Source: Trema orientale
Lineage: Eukaryota > Streptophyta > Magnoliopsida > Rosales > Cannabaceae
Direction of reading: 5' to 3'
Assembly: GCA_002914845.1 (NCBI GenBank)
Contig: JXTC01000062.1
Location: 76,782 to 140,781, forward strand
Length of the DNA: 64,000 nt
The notes below the pieces were generated by a model. It was not told the origin of the DNA and made no database searches. It saw only the letters and a list, made by a program, of their open reading frames with translations. The translations under genes were made by a program, and so were the position numbers. Below, in pieces: positions 51,512-64,000 of this stretch (position 1 is the stretch's first letter; each line of letters opens with the position of its first letter).

Positions 51512-52206
51512 GGGAAATTATCAAATAAAACTACGTATTTTTTTCAAATTTTAACAAAAATCGCTATATATTTATAAATTTCAAGGGAACCTTATACTTA
51601 CATTTTTTTTAATTAGTCTTTAAATTTACCTATAATCGTCATTGTTAAATGAGAAAAACTTTTGTGCTAAACTAAAAATTTTCACTTGATTTAAAAATAC
51701 CAAAATCAAAACAATATCAGTAACCAAACAGCCTAAACTGAATTATCAAAACTATGTTGTGTTTAAAGAAAAAATAAAGATGTTTAAAACAATAAAAAGT
51801 ACATACTTATTTTTTGAATCAGTCATAAAAATATGCACATTTAAGTTACTCATATAATATTTCAATCTAAAAGAAACTAAATTAATTTAGTTTTCGTTTT
51901 CAATTTGTGTTTGGATTATTTGATTTTGAATTTTTTTTCCTTACCACAATGTTGTGGTTTTGGAAATATTATTTGACAAAGTTAGTGTTTCAAACTCTTA
52001 ATTAATGACAAATTTGTCTTTTTTTACACAAATCTTTTCTTCATTTAATGACTATAAAGGGGCTACTTGATAACAGTCAAATTTGAGGGGGTTTTTCCCC
52101 TTCAAGAATTAACATTAATTCTAGGAGTACTTCCCGTGATATTTTTGTCTTTACAAGGATTTCCACAGTTATTTGACAAAACATGAGTTTTCTATGATAA
52201 TTCCCC
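51512..52206. mobile_element. non-autonomous Mutator-like element with 9-10 bp duplication
   Basis: Imperfect terminal inverted repeats: left GGGAAATTATCAAATAAAAC, right (inward) GGGGAATTATCATAGAAAAC. The flanks GCTCAATTAT (51502-51511) and GCTCAACTAT (52207-52216) are a 10-bp duplication with one change. About 695 bp, no coding frame. The duplication length suggests the Mutator superfamily. Confidence 0.6.
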
Positions 52207-52677
52207 GCTCAACTATTCATAATTTATGTACCTACAACTAAAAATAGTTTATGTCAAAATTATAACTGTATCGACATGATCTAGTTTGAGATTCTTCCTG
52301 TATGCCTTATAGTAATAGGCAATCAGCGTCCTCCTCATTTTGTTTCTTTCCCTTTTTTTATCCTTTTGACAAATTAATTATTTTATTTTATTTTTTTCTT
52401 CTTTATTATTATTATTATCTTCCAGAAATATATTCTTAATATTATTTTTTGTAAATGACGGTCCGTATATTGTTTTCAAACTAATTTTAACTGAATGAAT
52501 TATTACATTAAATAGTGAATAAATATGTCATTTTTTATTATTATATCTAGGAAAAAATTTATTATAATAATTTGAGACAAATTTTTATCTTTTTCCATTT
52601 TAAAATTAAAATTAGATTAAAAAAAAATGAACTTTATGTAACTCTAATATAAAGACACTTATACGAATCAATTGTGG

Positions 52678-52770
52678 TTTTTTTTCATAAATTGTCTAAC
52701 TAGAATTCGAACTACTCTATTTTCCACATAATCACATACAATCCCAAGAATCTTAAACTAATTGAACTAG
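52678..52770 (-). mobile_element. SINE relic, same family as the RECQL2 intron SINE
   Basis: On the - strand it has ACTAGTTCAATTAGTTTAAG, GATTCTTGGGATTG and GTTCGAATTCTAGTTAGACA, colinear with the SINE at 28799, and it ends in an A-rich tail (T run at 52678-52685). More diverged, and no target duplication is visible. Confidence 0.65.
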
Positions 52771-53641
52771 TCTTAATTTGACTACGAACCAGTTTTAGTT
52801 AATCATGCATGTTGTTCCTATTGTATTATGCCTTTGTGTGACGATCGCATTGTATCAGCTATCAGGTCTGTTAAAATGAGTTAATAATTTTCTTTATACC
52901 TTATTAGGCTTATGTACTAATTGCATCGTGCATTTGTATGATGCTGGTGTGCAGGCATGTGAGACTGAGTTAATAATTTGTGTTATATACATACCCGGTT
53001 ACATGTTTAGTAATCGTATCATGTTGTTGTACCAATCATGGTTCATAATCGTGTTCACGTCGTGCCGCTGACGTTAAAAGTTTGGGCCTTGACCACCTCA
53101 CAAAATAATACGTCGACCCAACCTGTCCCACAAGTTTCTAGTGGTATAGGCCATGTTAGGCTGCCCATGAAATGTTATTTTTGCCATCAAAAGATATTAT
53201 TTAAACAAATATTTTTTTTGAGAAAATGTAAATTTTATTCCATGGTACATGAAAATGTGTAGAGTTAAGCAAAGATGGGCTCCCTCATCATGGGTAGATC
53301 CGTCCTAGTGCAGGCCATCATGTTTTGCGAGTAGGGTCTGGACAAACTTGTATTAACTTTTTGTTAATTTGTCCCAAATTTGTTATATTAGTTGATGTGC
53401 GAGGGAATTTCATTCTTTTTTTGTTTGGCAAGTGTTATTAACATCATCTAAAGAGAAATGTACTCTACCGTTTGATTGATAAAAAAACTCACTTATCACG
53501 TTAGTATAAAAAAATTATAGTATATTATAAGAATTTGATCTCTGCTTTTATAAACCGAAAAAAGAGTATAAAAATTGTAATTTATACTTTATAGCATTAC
53601 TCTAATATAACAAACAAAAGTGTGAATAAACCATGAAATAG

Positions 53642-53664
53642 ATATATATATATATATATATATA
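53642..53664 (+). repeat. (AT)n microsatellite
   Basis: About eleven AT units in intergenic DNA. Confidence 0.9.
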
Positions 53665-56600
53665 AAAGAGAAGGAAAAGAAAAGAATGTGAATTTAATAT
53701 TTTATAGTAAAATTTTTTTTTAAGGAAAAAAAAAATTTAAAGCGAAACAGGGAGAGGAAGCAATATGCGAAAGTACAAATATACTCAGTTCATTGAAACG
53801 TAAGAATCAACTCTGTTTAGTGATAAATATAACGGAGGACTCTTAGATTTGTCGTCCGATACCGAACCATTTAAATATCACCGAAAAGACTTTTAGTGGC
53901 AGTCGAATCTAACTAAATTTCTTATTCAACAAAATTAGATTAGATGGGATCAAGTCGGTTTGATTAAGTTCTTGTCTGTACTACATAATCTCAAAAATCC
54001 AAAAGAAAGACAACAATAGTATAGTTCCAAACCCACTTTACATCATGGACTGGTCTAAGACTGACTAAATCTCTTTTATCCTTTTTTCAATTTTTTTTTA
54101 AGGACGGTCTAAATTTTATTGAATTCAATAATTGTGATAATTGGCACACAAAATACCCTAAAACTTGCGCTCTCTCAAGGACCCTCTTAATTACCTAAAG
54201 CACATCTAATTTTTATATAGATTATAGCGGTTATAACAATAGTTGGAAGTATACTTTTGAAATCATATTTTATCCGAATCAAATAATAAGAAAATTAAAA
54301 TTTTAGTTAGTTAAACTATAATTAATGGGTTATCTACAAAAAAAACAAAAAACAAAAAAACAAAAAAAAAAAGCCTGAAGTATAGTCTTTCTGCAAACTT
54401 AACTCTATCTTTTGATTTGTGCATAATTATATATCTATATTTTCAATCTCTGTAAATTTGTATTATCTGCATACAAATTGACCAACAAATTTTTCACTAA
54501 AGACGGAATCTGAATTTTGATGATTTCTGATGATATCTTAAATCTGCTGACAAACACAAAAAATTTATTAAAATAACTTAAAATAATTATCATAAATTAC
54601 TCAATTTATACACAAAGAATATAAATTTATAGAGATTTGAAATATAGAGATATTATTTTGTACAAATCAAAAAATATAGTTAAAATTACAAAAAGTTCAT
54701 GCTTCAAGGTATATTTTTGCATTATCTCTTTATTAATAAAAAATATTTCACTATCAATAAAGTTTCTTTTTCTCTTATGAATGGAAAATATCCGGCAAGA
54801 TCATGGTTAAGGTTGCTGAGAACATCACTTATTTATATAGTTAAAATTTGTAATGTAAGAGTTGTTTCAACTGCCAACAGCTTCACATTCTTTCTCACCT
54901 AACCTAACTGCACTGCTCTCGTTGCACTTTGCGTGCTCCTTTTCGCGAAAGTAGTTCAAATAATCAGTTAATTGCATTTGAGCTTTTTTTTTTTTTTTTC
55001 TTTTCTCCCTAAACCTCATCGACTGACAAGTGTCCAAAAAAGTAAACGCAAATACCTATCTTCGTCAGTGGGCTCCACCAGATGGGACACGTAGTGGGAC
55101 ACGTCATTCTTGTACCCGTTTTTTCACGAGGATACCCCACCCTCTGCCCCCACAAGGCTCTTTGTACGTTATTTTTCTTCTTCTGTAGACCTACCCTGAT
55201 TTTTTGTTGGCCTGAAAACAGGTAGCCATCCTTCCAGTTAGTTCTTCCTGTGTGTTTTTTTTTTTTTTTACAAGAAAAAACAACTTTAAAATAAATCTAA
55301 TTGTTTGTTTATAAGTATATTTTACCAGTATTGATTAATGAGTGATTATTCTTAAGTTTTATTTATGAGCATACAAGTAGGATCGAGGGTGACCCACAGT
55401 TTTTGCAAATGAATACCTAGAACATTGTACAAAGTCTTATATTCATCGTATGATAATAAAAAAATAATTTGAAGTTTAACTGGTTAACAAATATTATGCG
55501 ACATACTTATCTTATGTGTATATATCGGTTAACGATAAACTATATTTTACTTTATGTCTTTATGAAAAATTATTGCCTTTGGCAGTTAAATTAATGATGT
55601 TTACATCATCTAAGTGTATAGCAATTTTACTAGTCTTGGCCTTAAAACAGGTAGCCATCCTTCTAAATCTAACTGAAAAAAGGTATCATGAAAGTAAAGG
55701 ACATGAATAATTAAAAAAAAAAAAAAATTGTAACAGGGCACAAGAGCTTTTTCCAAACAATTATAACTGCTCATATGAATTTGATTATTTGATTATCATA
55801 TGAATTTTTATCAACTTACGCATTCTATAATTATAATGCGAGTCAGAGAGAGGGGAAAAAAATATCGAAATACGTTAAGAGACACAATCGAAATAAATTC
55901 AAAATTTGTGATCGATAAACAGTAAACAGCACCATCACGTAGTAGTCTTGTGACCTAGTATCCTACCTAAGTCAATGGTCAAGAAGTAATGTCATGCCAC
56001 CTTCAACGGTTATAAATTTTTTTCTAATGCTTTTCATAAAAATTAGATTTAAATGTTTCTCCTTTTACGGTATTTTGGGATATTATTGACTAAAGTCATC
56101 TTTGAAGGAACAACCCACGTCGTTTTTAGGAACCCAAATGGGATGGTTCTGCTAAGTAACCCAATTCACCTTTTTTTTTTTTTTTGGATCAAAGGAATAT
56201 CAGTTCGATTGTGTGATCATTACTATCTTTGTGGGCAAAAAGTAAGAGATATTTTGGGGGGGTGACGATCAGTTTTTATCCCCTAAATATTATATTTTTG
56301 TCATACTTATCTACCTAGGTGATGTCAAAAGTGAAGCCAAGCCAAATGGGACAAGGGCAGCAAAATATCCACTCTGTATGCAATCTACATCCTAGTACAG
56401 ATCATATGTTAAACAATTTGTGATTGGTTCAAGCCACGCTGGACTCACTTGGCTCCATTACAACTGTACAACCAAAGGATTTGGGATTAGATTGTTATTA
56501 CCAGGCGTTACTATCTTAAATTAATTCTTCCTAATCATGATTAGTTAGGCAAAAGGTGACACCAATGATATATCTCATACTCTTTATGCTTTACTAATGG

Positions 56601-57560
56601 AACAGTTCTAGGGGTACTTTAGTGACAGTTGTGAAAAGAACAAATATTGGTAATTAAAATGTTTATAAATGGTGTTGTGTGTTGACATGTTGTGTATTAT
56701 TTGATTCTTTGATGGTTTCTTATGATCAAACAATATTTCCTATAACTTGTTGATTTGCGAAACTTTGGCCTTGTTGGACCTATTAATAATCAAAATCCAT
56801 GCCATAAACCTATTTGAATTTGTAACCAAAACATAACTTCATCATAAGTCATGACAGTTATTAACTTTTGAGAGGAGGTTTAGCTACCGAGACTCCTTAT
56901 TGATTTCTAAACGCATTGATTCACAGCAGAACAGTATGTCAATGAGTACGCTACAATTCTTAACATTATACCTTAATTAGAAAGTGTGAGGTCCATAAGA
57001 TTTACCTCTATGAAATAATATTATTCATAATTAGTAAGGACACTCATTACTAAGTCTTAATAAATTGTGGAATCACACTCATGTTATCAATTTTTAGACT
57101 CACATAAGGACATGTACAGTTTTACACGGTAAATTCTTATTAATTAGCATCGCATATTAATAGAAATGAGTAGAATTTATATCTTTATTGACCGCTAATT
57201 TTATCATCAATGATAGTAATTACTAGTAATTTTTAACCAATCATAAATTCGCATGTTGAACTCTAAGACTTATATATTAAGACATAAAGATCTACACAAT
57301 TTTTCATGATAAATTTTGAGTAGTTGAAAAACCAGTGAAAAATATCACCTCGGTTTGTTATTTAGCACTTTTCTACTTGAATTAGTGGGCTATACCAAGC
57401 ACCAACGGTGACAAACTCTCGGCATTAATTTTCACTTAAACAAAAGTAGCTTTTGATCTCATATTTTAAGACTTACCACGTGTACATTTAGGTCTAGATT
57501 TGCAAGAAATTTGGTATTAGACCTTTACCAAAAACAATAATAAAAAAATAGCTCCATACG

Positions 57561-58214
57561 TATATAAATCCTAGTATGTTTCTCAAGAGTTGACTCTCTT
57601 CAAGGACCAAAAACATCTCAAATAATTCATATGCCCCATACAAAATACAATCATTCACCTTTCAATCACCCTCATCTGTTTCTCCACCACAAGTGTCAAC
57701 AATAGCTCATCTTCAAAATATCCATGAACAATTATAGCAAAAAAGATTTGGTGAATTAGCTTTGAGATTTTCAGGTCAGTCTCAGGTAAGAAAATCAGTC
57801 AAAATTTACTACTTTTCCATTGCAAATCTCAATAATCCATTTGGCCTTGTTTGTAAAATTTTCTTTTCCAAGCAAGAAAAGAGTTGTTTTTCTCTTATCT
57901 TACTATATAGAGGACCATTTTTCTGATTGGTAAGCTGGAATCCTGGCAGGGAAAACACAAAAGAAAAAAAGGAAAAACGGTCCCCGATTCTCGAAACAGC
58001 CACTCGCACAAAGACCCAAATCACTATTTGCTTTTTCTTTGTTATCCTATTGAGAAAGAAAGTTTGATTCTCTTGCAATGTCCTTTTTCTTCTTCTAGCT
58101 GGAATCTTGACGACATTACTGTAACCCAAATAACCCACAAAAGTTGAGCAAAAATTATACCCACCAACCGTTCGACGAAACGCCCCAGTCAGTTCCTTCT
58201 TTAAATCTCGAACC
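57561..58214 (+). promoter_or_regulatory. ATL gene promoter core and 5' UTR with a probable leader intron
   Basis: TATA box TATATAAA at 57561-57568. The leader ends TCAGTCTCAG then GTAAGA, a strong donor at 57786. A long pyrimidine tract ending TTTTTCTTCTTCTAG gives an acceptor at 58098. Splicing would remove 57786-58098 (313 bp) and place the ATG 116 bases into the second exon. Inferred from splice-site and TATA quality. Confidence 0.45.
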
Positions 58215-58856
58215 ATGTATCCGATTCCAACCGTACATCGCCGGCTTCTCGACTCGGGTCTTACGGTTCCTACTCCGGCGACCTCGAATGGGAACAGAAC
58301 GCGAGATTCGTACATCAGCGAGTCGAATTTCGACACCAACATGGTCATCATCTTGGCGGCGCTACTCTGCGCGCTGATATGTGCTCTGGGGCTGAACTCC
58401 ATCGTCCGCTGCGCGCTCCGGTGCAGCCGGCGGTTCGCGGTGGAGACTCCGGAGCAGGCTGCTGCAAGGCTCGCCGGAACTGGGCTGAAGAAGAGCCGGC
58501 TCCGGCAGATTCCGGTGGCGGTATACGGGTCGGGAGTGGAGATTCCGGCGACTGAGTGCCCGATCTGTTTGGGGGAGTTCGAGGACGGAGAGAAGGTTCG
58601 GGTGTTGCCCAAATGCAACCACGGGTTCCATGTGAGGTGTATTGATACTTGGCTCTTGTCCCACTCGTCGTGCCCGAATTGTCGCCACTCACTGCTTGAA
58701 CAGCAGCAAACGGCGTCGTCGGTTTCTGTTTCCAACCCAGAACAAGAAAATGAAAGAGAAAGAGAGAGGTCGCCGGGAAATGGAAGAGAAGGGTCGCCGG
58801 GAAATGGGTCCGGCCGGCAAGACAGCGTAGTCATAACAGTCAACGAGACAAGTTAA
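58215..58856 (+). CDS. ATL-family RING-H2 E3 ubiquitin ligase (ATL72-78 type)
   Basis: A membrane-anchored E3 that recruits an E2 through its RING-H2 finger. One coding exon, 213 aa, typical of ATL genes. A short polar N-terminus precedes one membrane segment (about 43-60, [17 protein letters not shown]). Next is the GLD-like region [13 protein letters not shown] (89-101). The RING-H2 finger has C115, C118, C134, H136, H139, C142, C153 and C156, with the ATL spacing and the conserved Pro before the third Cys (LPKCNHGFH) and Trp (DTWLL). All zinc ligands are present. The C-terminus is low-complexity with two copies of GSPGNG/RSPGNG. The text [10 protein letters not shown] with [20 protein letters not shown] places it near ATL74/78. 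The coding part is GC-rich against AT-rich surroundings. Confidence 0.95.
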   Translation: MYPIPTVHRRLLDSGLTVPTPATSNGNRTRDSYISESNFDTNMVIILAALLCALICALGLNSIVRCALRCSRRFAVETPEQAAARLAGTGLKKSRLRQIPVAVYGSGVEIPATECPICLGEFEDGEKVRVLPKCNHGFHVRCIDTWLLSHSSCPNCRHSLLEQQQTASSVSVSNPEQENERERERSPGNGREGSPGNGSGRQDSVVITVNETS

Positions 58857-61800
58857 GTCTCCGGCTCTCCGCCATTGTCTTGGCCCACTTTAGCTTCGTT
58901 AGCTGTAGATGATAGTAAATACATAGCATTTCAGGCGTTCACTGTTGTTTAGTTGTTTTTAGGGTAGGAAAAGTTTGATTTTTTTTTTCTTTTTTTTTCC
59001 CCAAATTCAATGCTAGGAAATCCTGATGATCAATATTGTGATAATAAATTTTTTTTTCCGGGTCTAGTTGGAGATTGTGAAGAGAATGAAATGAAGTAAT
59101 GAACTCTAAAAAATTCACAGCAATTCTAGTTTGTAGAACTTTTATATTAATTTTGAAATGTAACAGCGGAGTGATATGTTTTTTTGGGAAAATGAATTAA
59201 TATTAAATGCACTCTTTTTTTGTGTCTTCTTGATTAATGGATTCCATACTCACATTTTAATTTATTAATAACAAATCATAATGAATATTGTGTGATTAGC
59301 ACCAAATTATAATTGCCATCACTGTTCTTATTATTATTATTTGTTTGTGACTCAAAAATAATATGTAACTAGTAGTTATACCGCTGTACTAATATTGCAT
59401 ACATTAAGCTTAATTTATAGGTAATTTCGATATATTTCAATATTAAAAAATATATTTATTTCTATATTTATATTGACGAGACGAATGTAGCACAAATTTT
59501 TGACGTTCGATGAACTAAATTTAATATAAAAAATAATTAATATTAAATTAAATATGATATTATATAAAACATTAAATTATGTATTTATCTTTCTCAATAT
59601 TTATTTTGGTGAGACAAATATAGCGCAATTATTTGTTCGATGAACTAAATTTATTATAAGGTATCATTAATATTAAATTAAATACAATATTATATAATAT
59701 ATGTATATATTACAACCAGTCATAGCATGAAAAAAATAATAATATGACTAATCATATCATGAAAAAATAAGAGTTAAATTAAGAATTTTTTAAAAATTTT
59801 AAAAATAGAATGGTGATCAAAGAAGCTATCAGAGTTTTTACATTTTCTCTCCGCTTCAGGCTTAATATATATATATATGGATAGATAAATAGATTATATG
59901 ATTGCTTAAAAACTAATAATTGTACGTAATCTTGCTTAATTCAAAGGAACATATTTTTGAAAGATGTTGGGTCCATCATCCATGATATCTTGAAGTAAAT
60001 TACAAAAATCTATTCATAGCAAAGAAAAACACATAAATCAGTAAATGTCAGATAAATTTAAATTAAATTTCGAATAATTCTATTCTCTCTTGTTTTGATT
60101 TTTTAAAAAATGGTAGGAAAATATTTTATGATGAAGAAAGAATATAAGGGATGTTTATGATAATTTTGGAGGACGTAAATTATAATAAAAAGGTTCATGA
60201 GAGAGAGTCTTAAAATAGTAATCTTATAGCATTTAGAAAAGTATTTTCCCTTTGTTTTTTCTTTGACTTTTCTCTTACCATTTTTTCCCACTAAAATTCA
60301 AGATGCAAACGCAGCCTAAAAGTAAGAAGTGACTATTGTTTGCATATGTAATCACAAAATGCAGAAACACCACACTCTTCTTTTTTCTTTTTCACCAAAC
60401 ATAGAGGAAAGTAAAATTTTTTTATATATATATTTTGAGCGAAGAGGATGGTATAATCATAATAATACTCTCTAGTTGCGGAGGAAAATGGAGAGAAGTA
60501 ATAGGAGTACCTTTCATCTAATTCAAAAGAAAAATGCTTAGTGAGAGATTGTAGGTCATAAAATAAATTCATGAATAAATGCCCATCCAGTACTAGATAC
60601 CACGTAAATTGGCCAGCATTTATAGGATATATGAGATATGCAATATCATAAATAAATTATTGGGGGTTAACTCAATACTATTATTATCTTTGCACCTTTA
60701 ATATGGACTATATATCATACTTTCAAACTAGAGAAAGTCTGTTTCATTCAAAAAAAAAAAACTAGAGAAAGTCCATCGTTCATGCTTGAAAAATATAACA
60801 CTTTTTTTCGTACTTGAGCATAATGCTCGTCTCCTACGTGACAACTGATGGTTACTAACTGAAGGGAAAAAAACAACAATAATTTACCTTTCTTGCTTCG
60901 ACCACTATTTCCCTGTTCTTATCCTAATGCGCCAATTAATAGGCAGAACTTTTATACTTCCCCATTTATTTCGTGGGCCAGATTTGATCTTTTCTCCTCT
61001 CACTCTTCACTAATATTTTACTTGTTTGGTCAATTTTTTAGGTCTTTATTTGTTGTTTTTAATTATTTACTAGATAAATTTGTATTTTTGTTTACTATTT
61101 GTTATTTCTCTAAGTAAAGTTTTACTATTTTTTGGGCAATTACATCAATATTGATGTTAATATGTCATCAATTCTTAGAGTTCTAATACCTTTGACATCA
61201 ATATTTTCATCCTTACTCAAGCCCCTGATATTAAAATATTAGTATGAATATGAGATTACAATTACCAAACACAAACCCTATAACATTCATGCAAAATTGA
61301 TAAGTTAGGAATTCATTAAGTATACATATATCAGACGATTGTAATCTGGAAGATAGAACTGAAAGCGGAAGCGTAAAAAATAAACAATGACAGCTTGAGG
61401 ATTAGATCTTCTATAACATAATCTCTAAAACACTCATATGGAATTTTCTATAACTGATGGCAAGCCACAGAGAAAATGAGCGTACGTGAAAAAGTTGTGG
61501 GACCATAATCCTAATATGTTCCTTAATAGTCCATTGTTGGGTATCCATCACACACAACATGGTAGACTAACAGAATATCCACATCGATATTCAGGGACGA
61601 ACCCATACTGGGGCGAGTGGAGGCAATGATCCCCCACTCAGCTTTTTAAAATTATAAATTTATCCTAATTTTTTATTATCTTTTCAAATATATCCTTTTC
61701 TTTGCCCCCACTCTTTTTTTCGGTCCCTATACATTACTTTTTATTAATTTTTGAATCATACACATTTATTGTCATTTGTTTTCTCAATATGCTCATATGG

Positions 61801-63367
61801 TCATACTCAACATTTTCTATTTACATTATATTATCTCTCAAAACCCTTTATAGCCTCCATAAATTTATTTTCTCATTTCTCTTTTTTTTCTTAAATTTTT
61901 ATTTTCACTATTTTTTTTAAAGGAAGAACTTTCTTGTTAAATTTCAATAAGCATTTTAAACTATGTAAAATTATGATAATCAATCAATTGATAAATAATT
62001 TATTAGAATAAATAAAATTTAAAAAAAAAAGACTGACTCTGTGAAGTTCATATTTTTTAAAATTTATTTTTAGATTAGTTTGATCGTGTAAATTAAGAAA
62101 TAAAAATATTATTAATCGAATTGACAATAAGGTTGTCATATAACGTTTTTGAAATATGTGAAATTCAACAGATAACATTTATCATTTATAAATTAAAATA
62201 TAAGAATTTTATTACTAAGCAATTAAATCTTCTTTCATGTGATTGTTTCTTTTTTTTTTTAAATATTGTTTTTATATTATGCCCATGCTGCAATGAAATC
62301 TTGCATCGATCACTATTAGTATCCATATCTAGTTAGATATTATTATCTAAACCAAACAAATCATTTAATGGGTCCACTTAGAAACAATATAGCTCAATAA
62401 AATTGTTTAAAATATGTGGCCTACTATTATTAGGAAATCTATTTTCCTTACATGAAATACAAGAAAAAAGGAGCAAGATTCTTTAGCTCAGCGTAAGTCC
62501 AAAAGCATATTAAATATTTAGGTTATAAACATTCGTAGGACTAGGCTTGTTAAAAAAATCATGGGTCTCGAGAACAAGAGTCGTCCATTAGTGAACCTTG
62601 GACCACCCACTGTCTGTTTTTCAATTAGTTGGTTGGTTGGTCCTACATTTTCATCAAGTGGCTTTCATCAAATGGAAATGTGGCCCATTAAGTTTAGCTA
62701 ACCACGGAACATACATATATATAGGGCACTAATTCTACAGATATTTTTTTTTCTTTTTATTGGTATTATTTTGCCCAATTAAAATTCATTATACACATCT
62801 TTTCATGCTAAAAAGTTGAGAGAGAAAGAGCATCAAATAATGTGTATTTATTTTTATTTTTTTTTCTAATTACTCAAATCATGGTAGTCGTTAGATAAAG
62901 ATTCAGCGACTAAAAAAATACTTAAAAATATGTAAAAAAATAATAATATTATGGCCTATATATATATATATGCCTGTATATACAGTCAAGTTGGTATCTG
63001 TTCAAGGTGAAAGAGATATTTTGTGGATATCTCAATTATGCCCCACTTAGAGATAGGGTTTAGATTAATTTTCAAGAGTACCAATCTACATTTAATGCAC
63101 AATAGAAATAAAACAACAACATTCCTTCTCTTAATTTGGCATTTTTTTTTTTAGGGAAGGCATTTGTTTTAAACCTTTTCTATTTGAAAGTAAATTTAAT
63201 TCTTTGACACTCATTCTTTCCATCAAATAGTGACATAATTTAAAATCACATCTTATTACAAAGTAAAACCACACGTGCTTAAAAAGTAAAATTACTGTAC
63301 TTTCTTGCCTTATTCTTTTTTTAGTATGTATAAAAAATGTTGTTTTTTTCAAGATCAATTTAAAAAA
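58857..63367. other. ATL 3' UTR then gene-poor intergenic region
   Basis: No further gene is supported. A tract from 61592 (CAGGGACGAACCC) resembles one hAT terminal end, but no partner end was found. A MITE-like repeat lies at 62745-62935. The rest is AT-rich with homopolymer and (AT)n runs. Confidence 0.5.
62745..62935. repeat. relative of the MITE-like element at 43568
   Basis: Shares in order CAATTAAAATTCATTATAC, TATTTATTTTTATTTTTTTT and ATTACTCAAATCATGGTA with the element at 43568-43762. Ends are blurred by T and A runs. Confidence 0.45.
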
Positions 63368-63519
63368 GGAGGGGGCTATAGTAGGGGCGCCCCTACGTAA
63401 GGCCCCTGTTTATACACCGTTTGATGAGAATCTATAGAGAATCTGTTTATACACAGATTCCCATCAAACGGTGTATAAACAGGGCCTTACGTAGGGACGC
63501 CCATACTGTAGACGCGCCC
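63368..63519. mobile_element. palindromic MITE, copy 3 (152-bp subfamily)
   Basis: Near-perfect palindrome: arms of about 70 bp include GGGGCGCCCCTACGTAAGG and TTTATACACCGTTTGATG with their inverses. Exact 9-bp target duplication TTTAAAAAA at 63359-63367 and 63520-63528. Lacks the central tract found in copies 1 and 2. Confidence 0.93.
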
Positions 63520-63631
63520 TTTAAAAAAATGGCATTTTTTATGTCTTTTTAATAAATGACTGTTTTATAACTTTATTTTAATAAATGACCGTTTTTTAGT
63601 TGATTTATTTTTTTAAAAATAAATCAATATA

Positions 63632-63783
63632 GGGCGCGTCTACAGTAGGGGCGTCCCTACGTAAGGCCCTGTTTATACACCGTTTGATGGGAATCTGTGT
63701 ATAAATAGATTCTCCACAGATTCCCATCAAATGGTGTATAAACAGGGGCCTTACGTAGGGGCACCCCTACTATAGCCGCCTCC
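63632..63783. mobile_element. palindromic MITE, copy 4 (152-bp subfamily)
   Basis: The same 152-bp form as copy 3, 112 bp further on. It begins GGGCGCGTCTACAGTAGGGG and ends TACTATAGCCGCCTCC. Exact 9-bp target duplication ATCAATATA at 63623-63631 and 63784-63792. Confidence 0.94.
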
Positions 63784-64000
63784 ATCAATATATCTTATTC
63801 TATTAAATATTTAAATATGAAAAATAACTATTTTTTAAGCAAGTTTCAAAATTTAGCTATTATTTGACAATATTTGAAAAACATCCATTTTTCAAATAGT
63901 ATTCCAAAATTCGACCATTTGGCTTAAAGCCCTTCATTTTTTTAACTGTTATTATAGAGGGAGGTTTTTTTAGACATCCCTATACGAGACTACAGTACTA

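Larger units (their letters stand above)
50450..57560. other. gene-poor intergenic region
   Basis: About 7 kb without a supported gene. It contains the MULE-like element at 51512, the SINE relic at 52678, an (AT)n run at 53642 and many homopolymers. The stretch 50880-51500 is less AT-rich and could be an old retroelement end, but no boundaries or motifs settle it. Confidence 0.5.

Noticed and set aside
57809-58843. A 344-residue open frame on the - strand across the ATL gene
   Set aside because: It is antisense to a clear RING-H2 gene, exists because that gene is GC-rich, and shows no recognisable domain.
61592-61730. Single hAT-like end CAGGGACGAACCC with G-rich text
   Set aside because: The matching inverted end and an 8-bp duplication were not found; at most a fragment.

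Overview
This window is nuclear DNA from a flowering plant, almost certainly a eudicot. It is AT-rich, its genes are split by many GT-AG introns, and its genes belong to plant families: a type-1 lipid transfer protein, an ATL RING-H2 ligase, a plant mobile domain protein, and plant ABCB and RECQL2 proteins. Small DNA transposons and SINEs fill much of the rest. The species cannot be named from sequence alone.

Layout. 1-5 kb: AT-rich DNA with a possible gene end at the left edge, a worn LTR-like remnant and a MITE. 5.1-8.2 kb: a broken partial copy of RECQL2 on the + strand. 10.06-15.38 kb: an intact 12-exon ABCB auxin-transporter-type gene on the - strand, with a probable 5' UTR intron reaching to about 16 kb. 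16-22.8 kb: gene-poor. 23.13-36.13 kb: an intact 20-exon RECQL2 helicase on the + strand whose introns hold a SINE and a large fold-back element, and which uses one GC-AG intron. 36.95-40.27 kb: a hAT transposon with both ends and its 8-bp target duplication, but a broken transposase. 40.77-41.49 kb: a type-1 nsLTP gene. 45.14-45.92 kb: a second, frameshifted nsLTP copy. 47.92-50.25 kb: a 6-exon plant mobile domain protein on the - strand. 50.3-57.5 kb: gene-poor, with a MULE-like element and a SINE relic. 58.2-58.9 kb: an ATL RING-H2 gene. 59-64 kb: gene-poor, ending in two neighbouring MITEs.

The genes do not form an operon-like or shared pathway; they are ordinary neighbours on a plant chromosome. 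By splicing on paper, all five intact genes (ABCB, 1296 aa; RECQL2, 703 aa; nsLTP, 117 aa; plant mobile domain protein, 496 aa; ATL, 213 aa) give uninterrupted frames of family-typical length.

The most notable points are the mobile-element dissection (a four-copy MITE family with 9-bp target duplications, a fold-back element with a 9-bp duplication, SINEs with 14- and 19-bp duplications, and an end-to-end hAT), the paired functional and broken RECQL2 and nsLTP copies, and two splicing oddities. I saw no convincing new biological system here.
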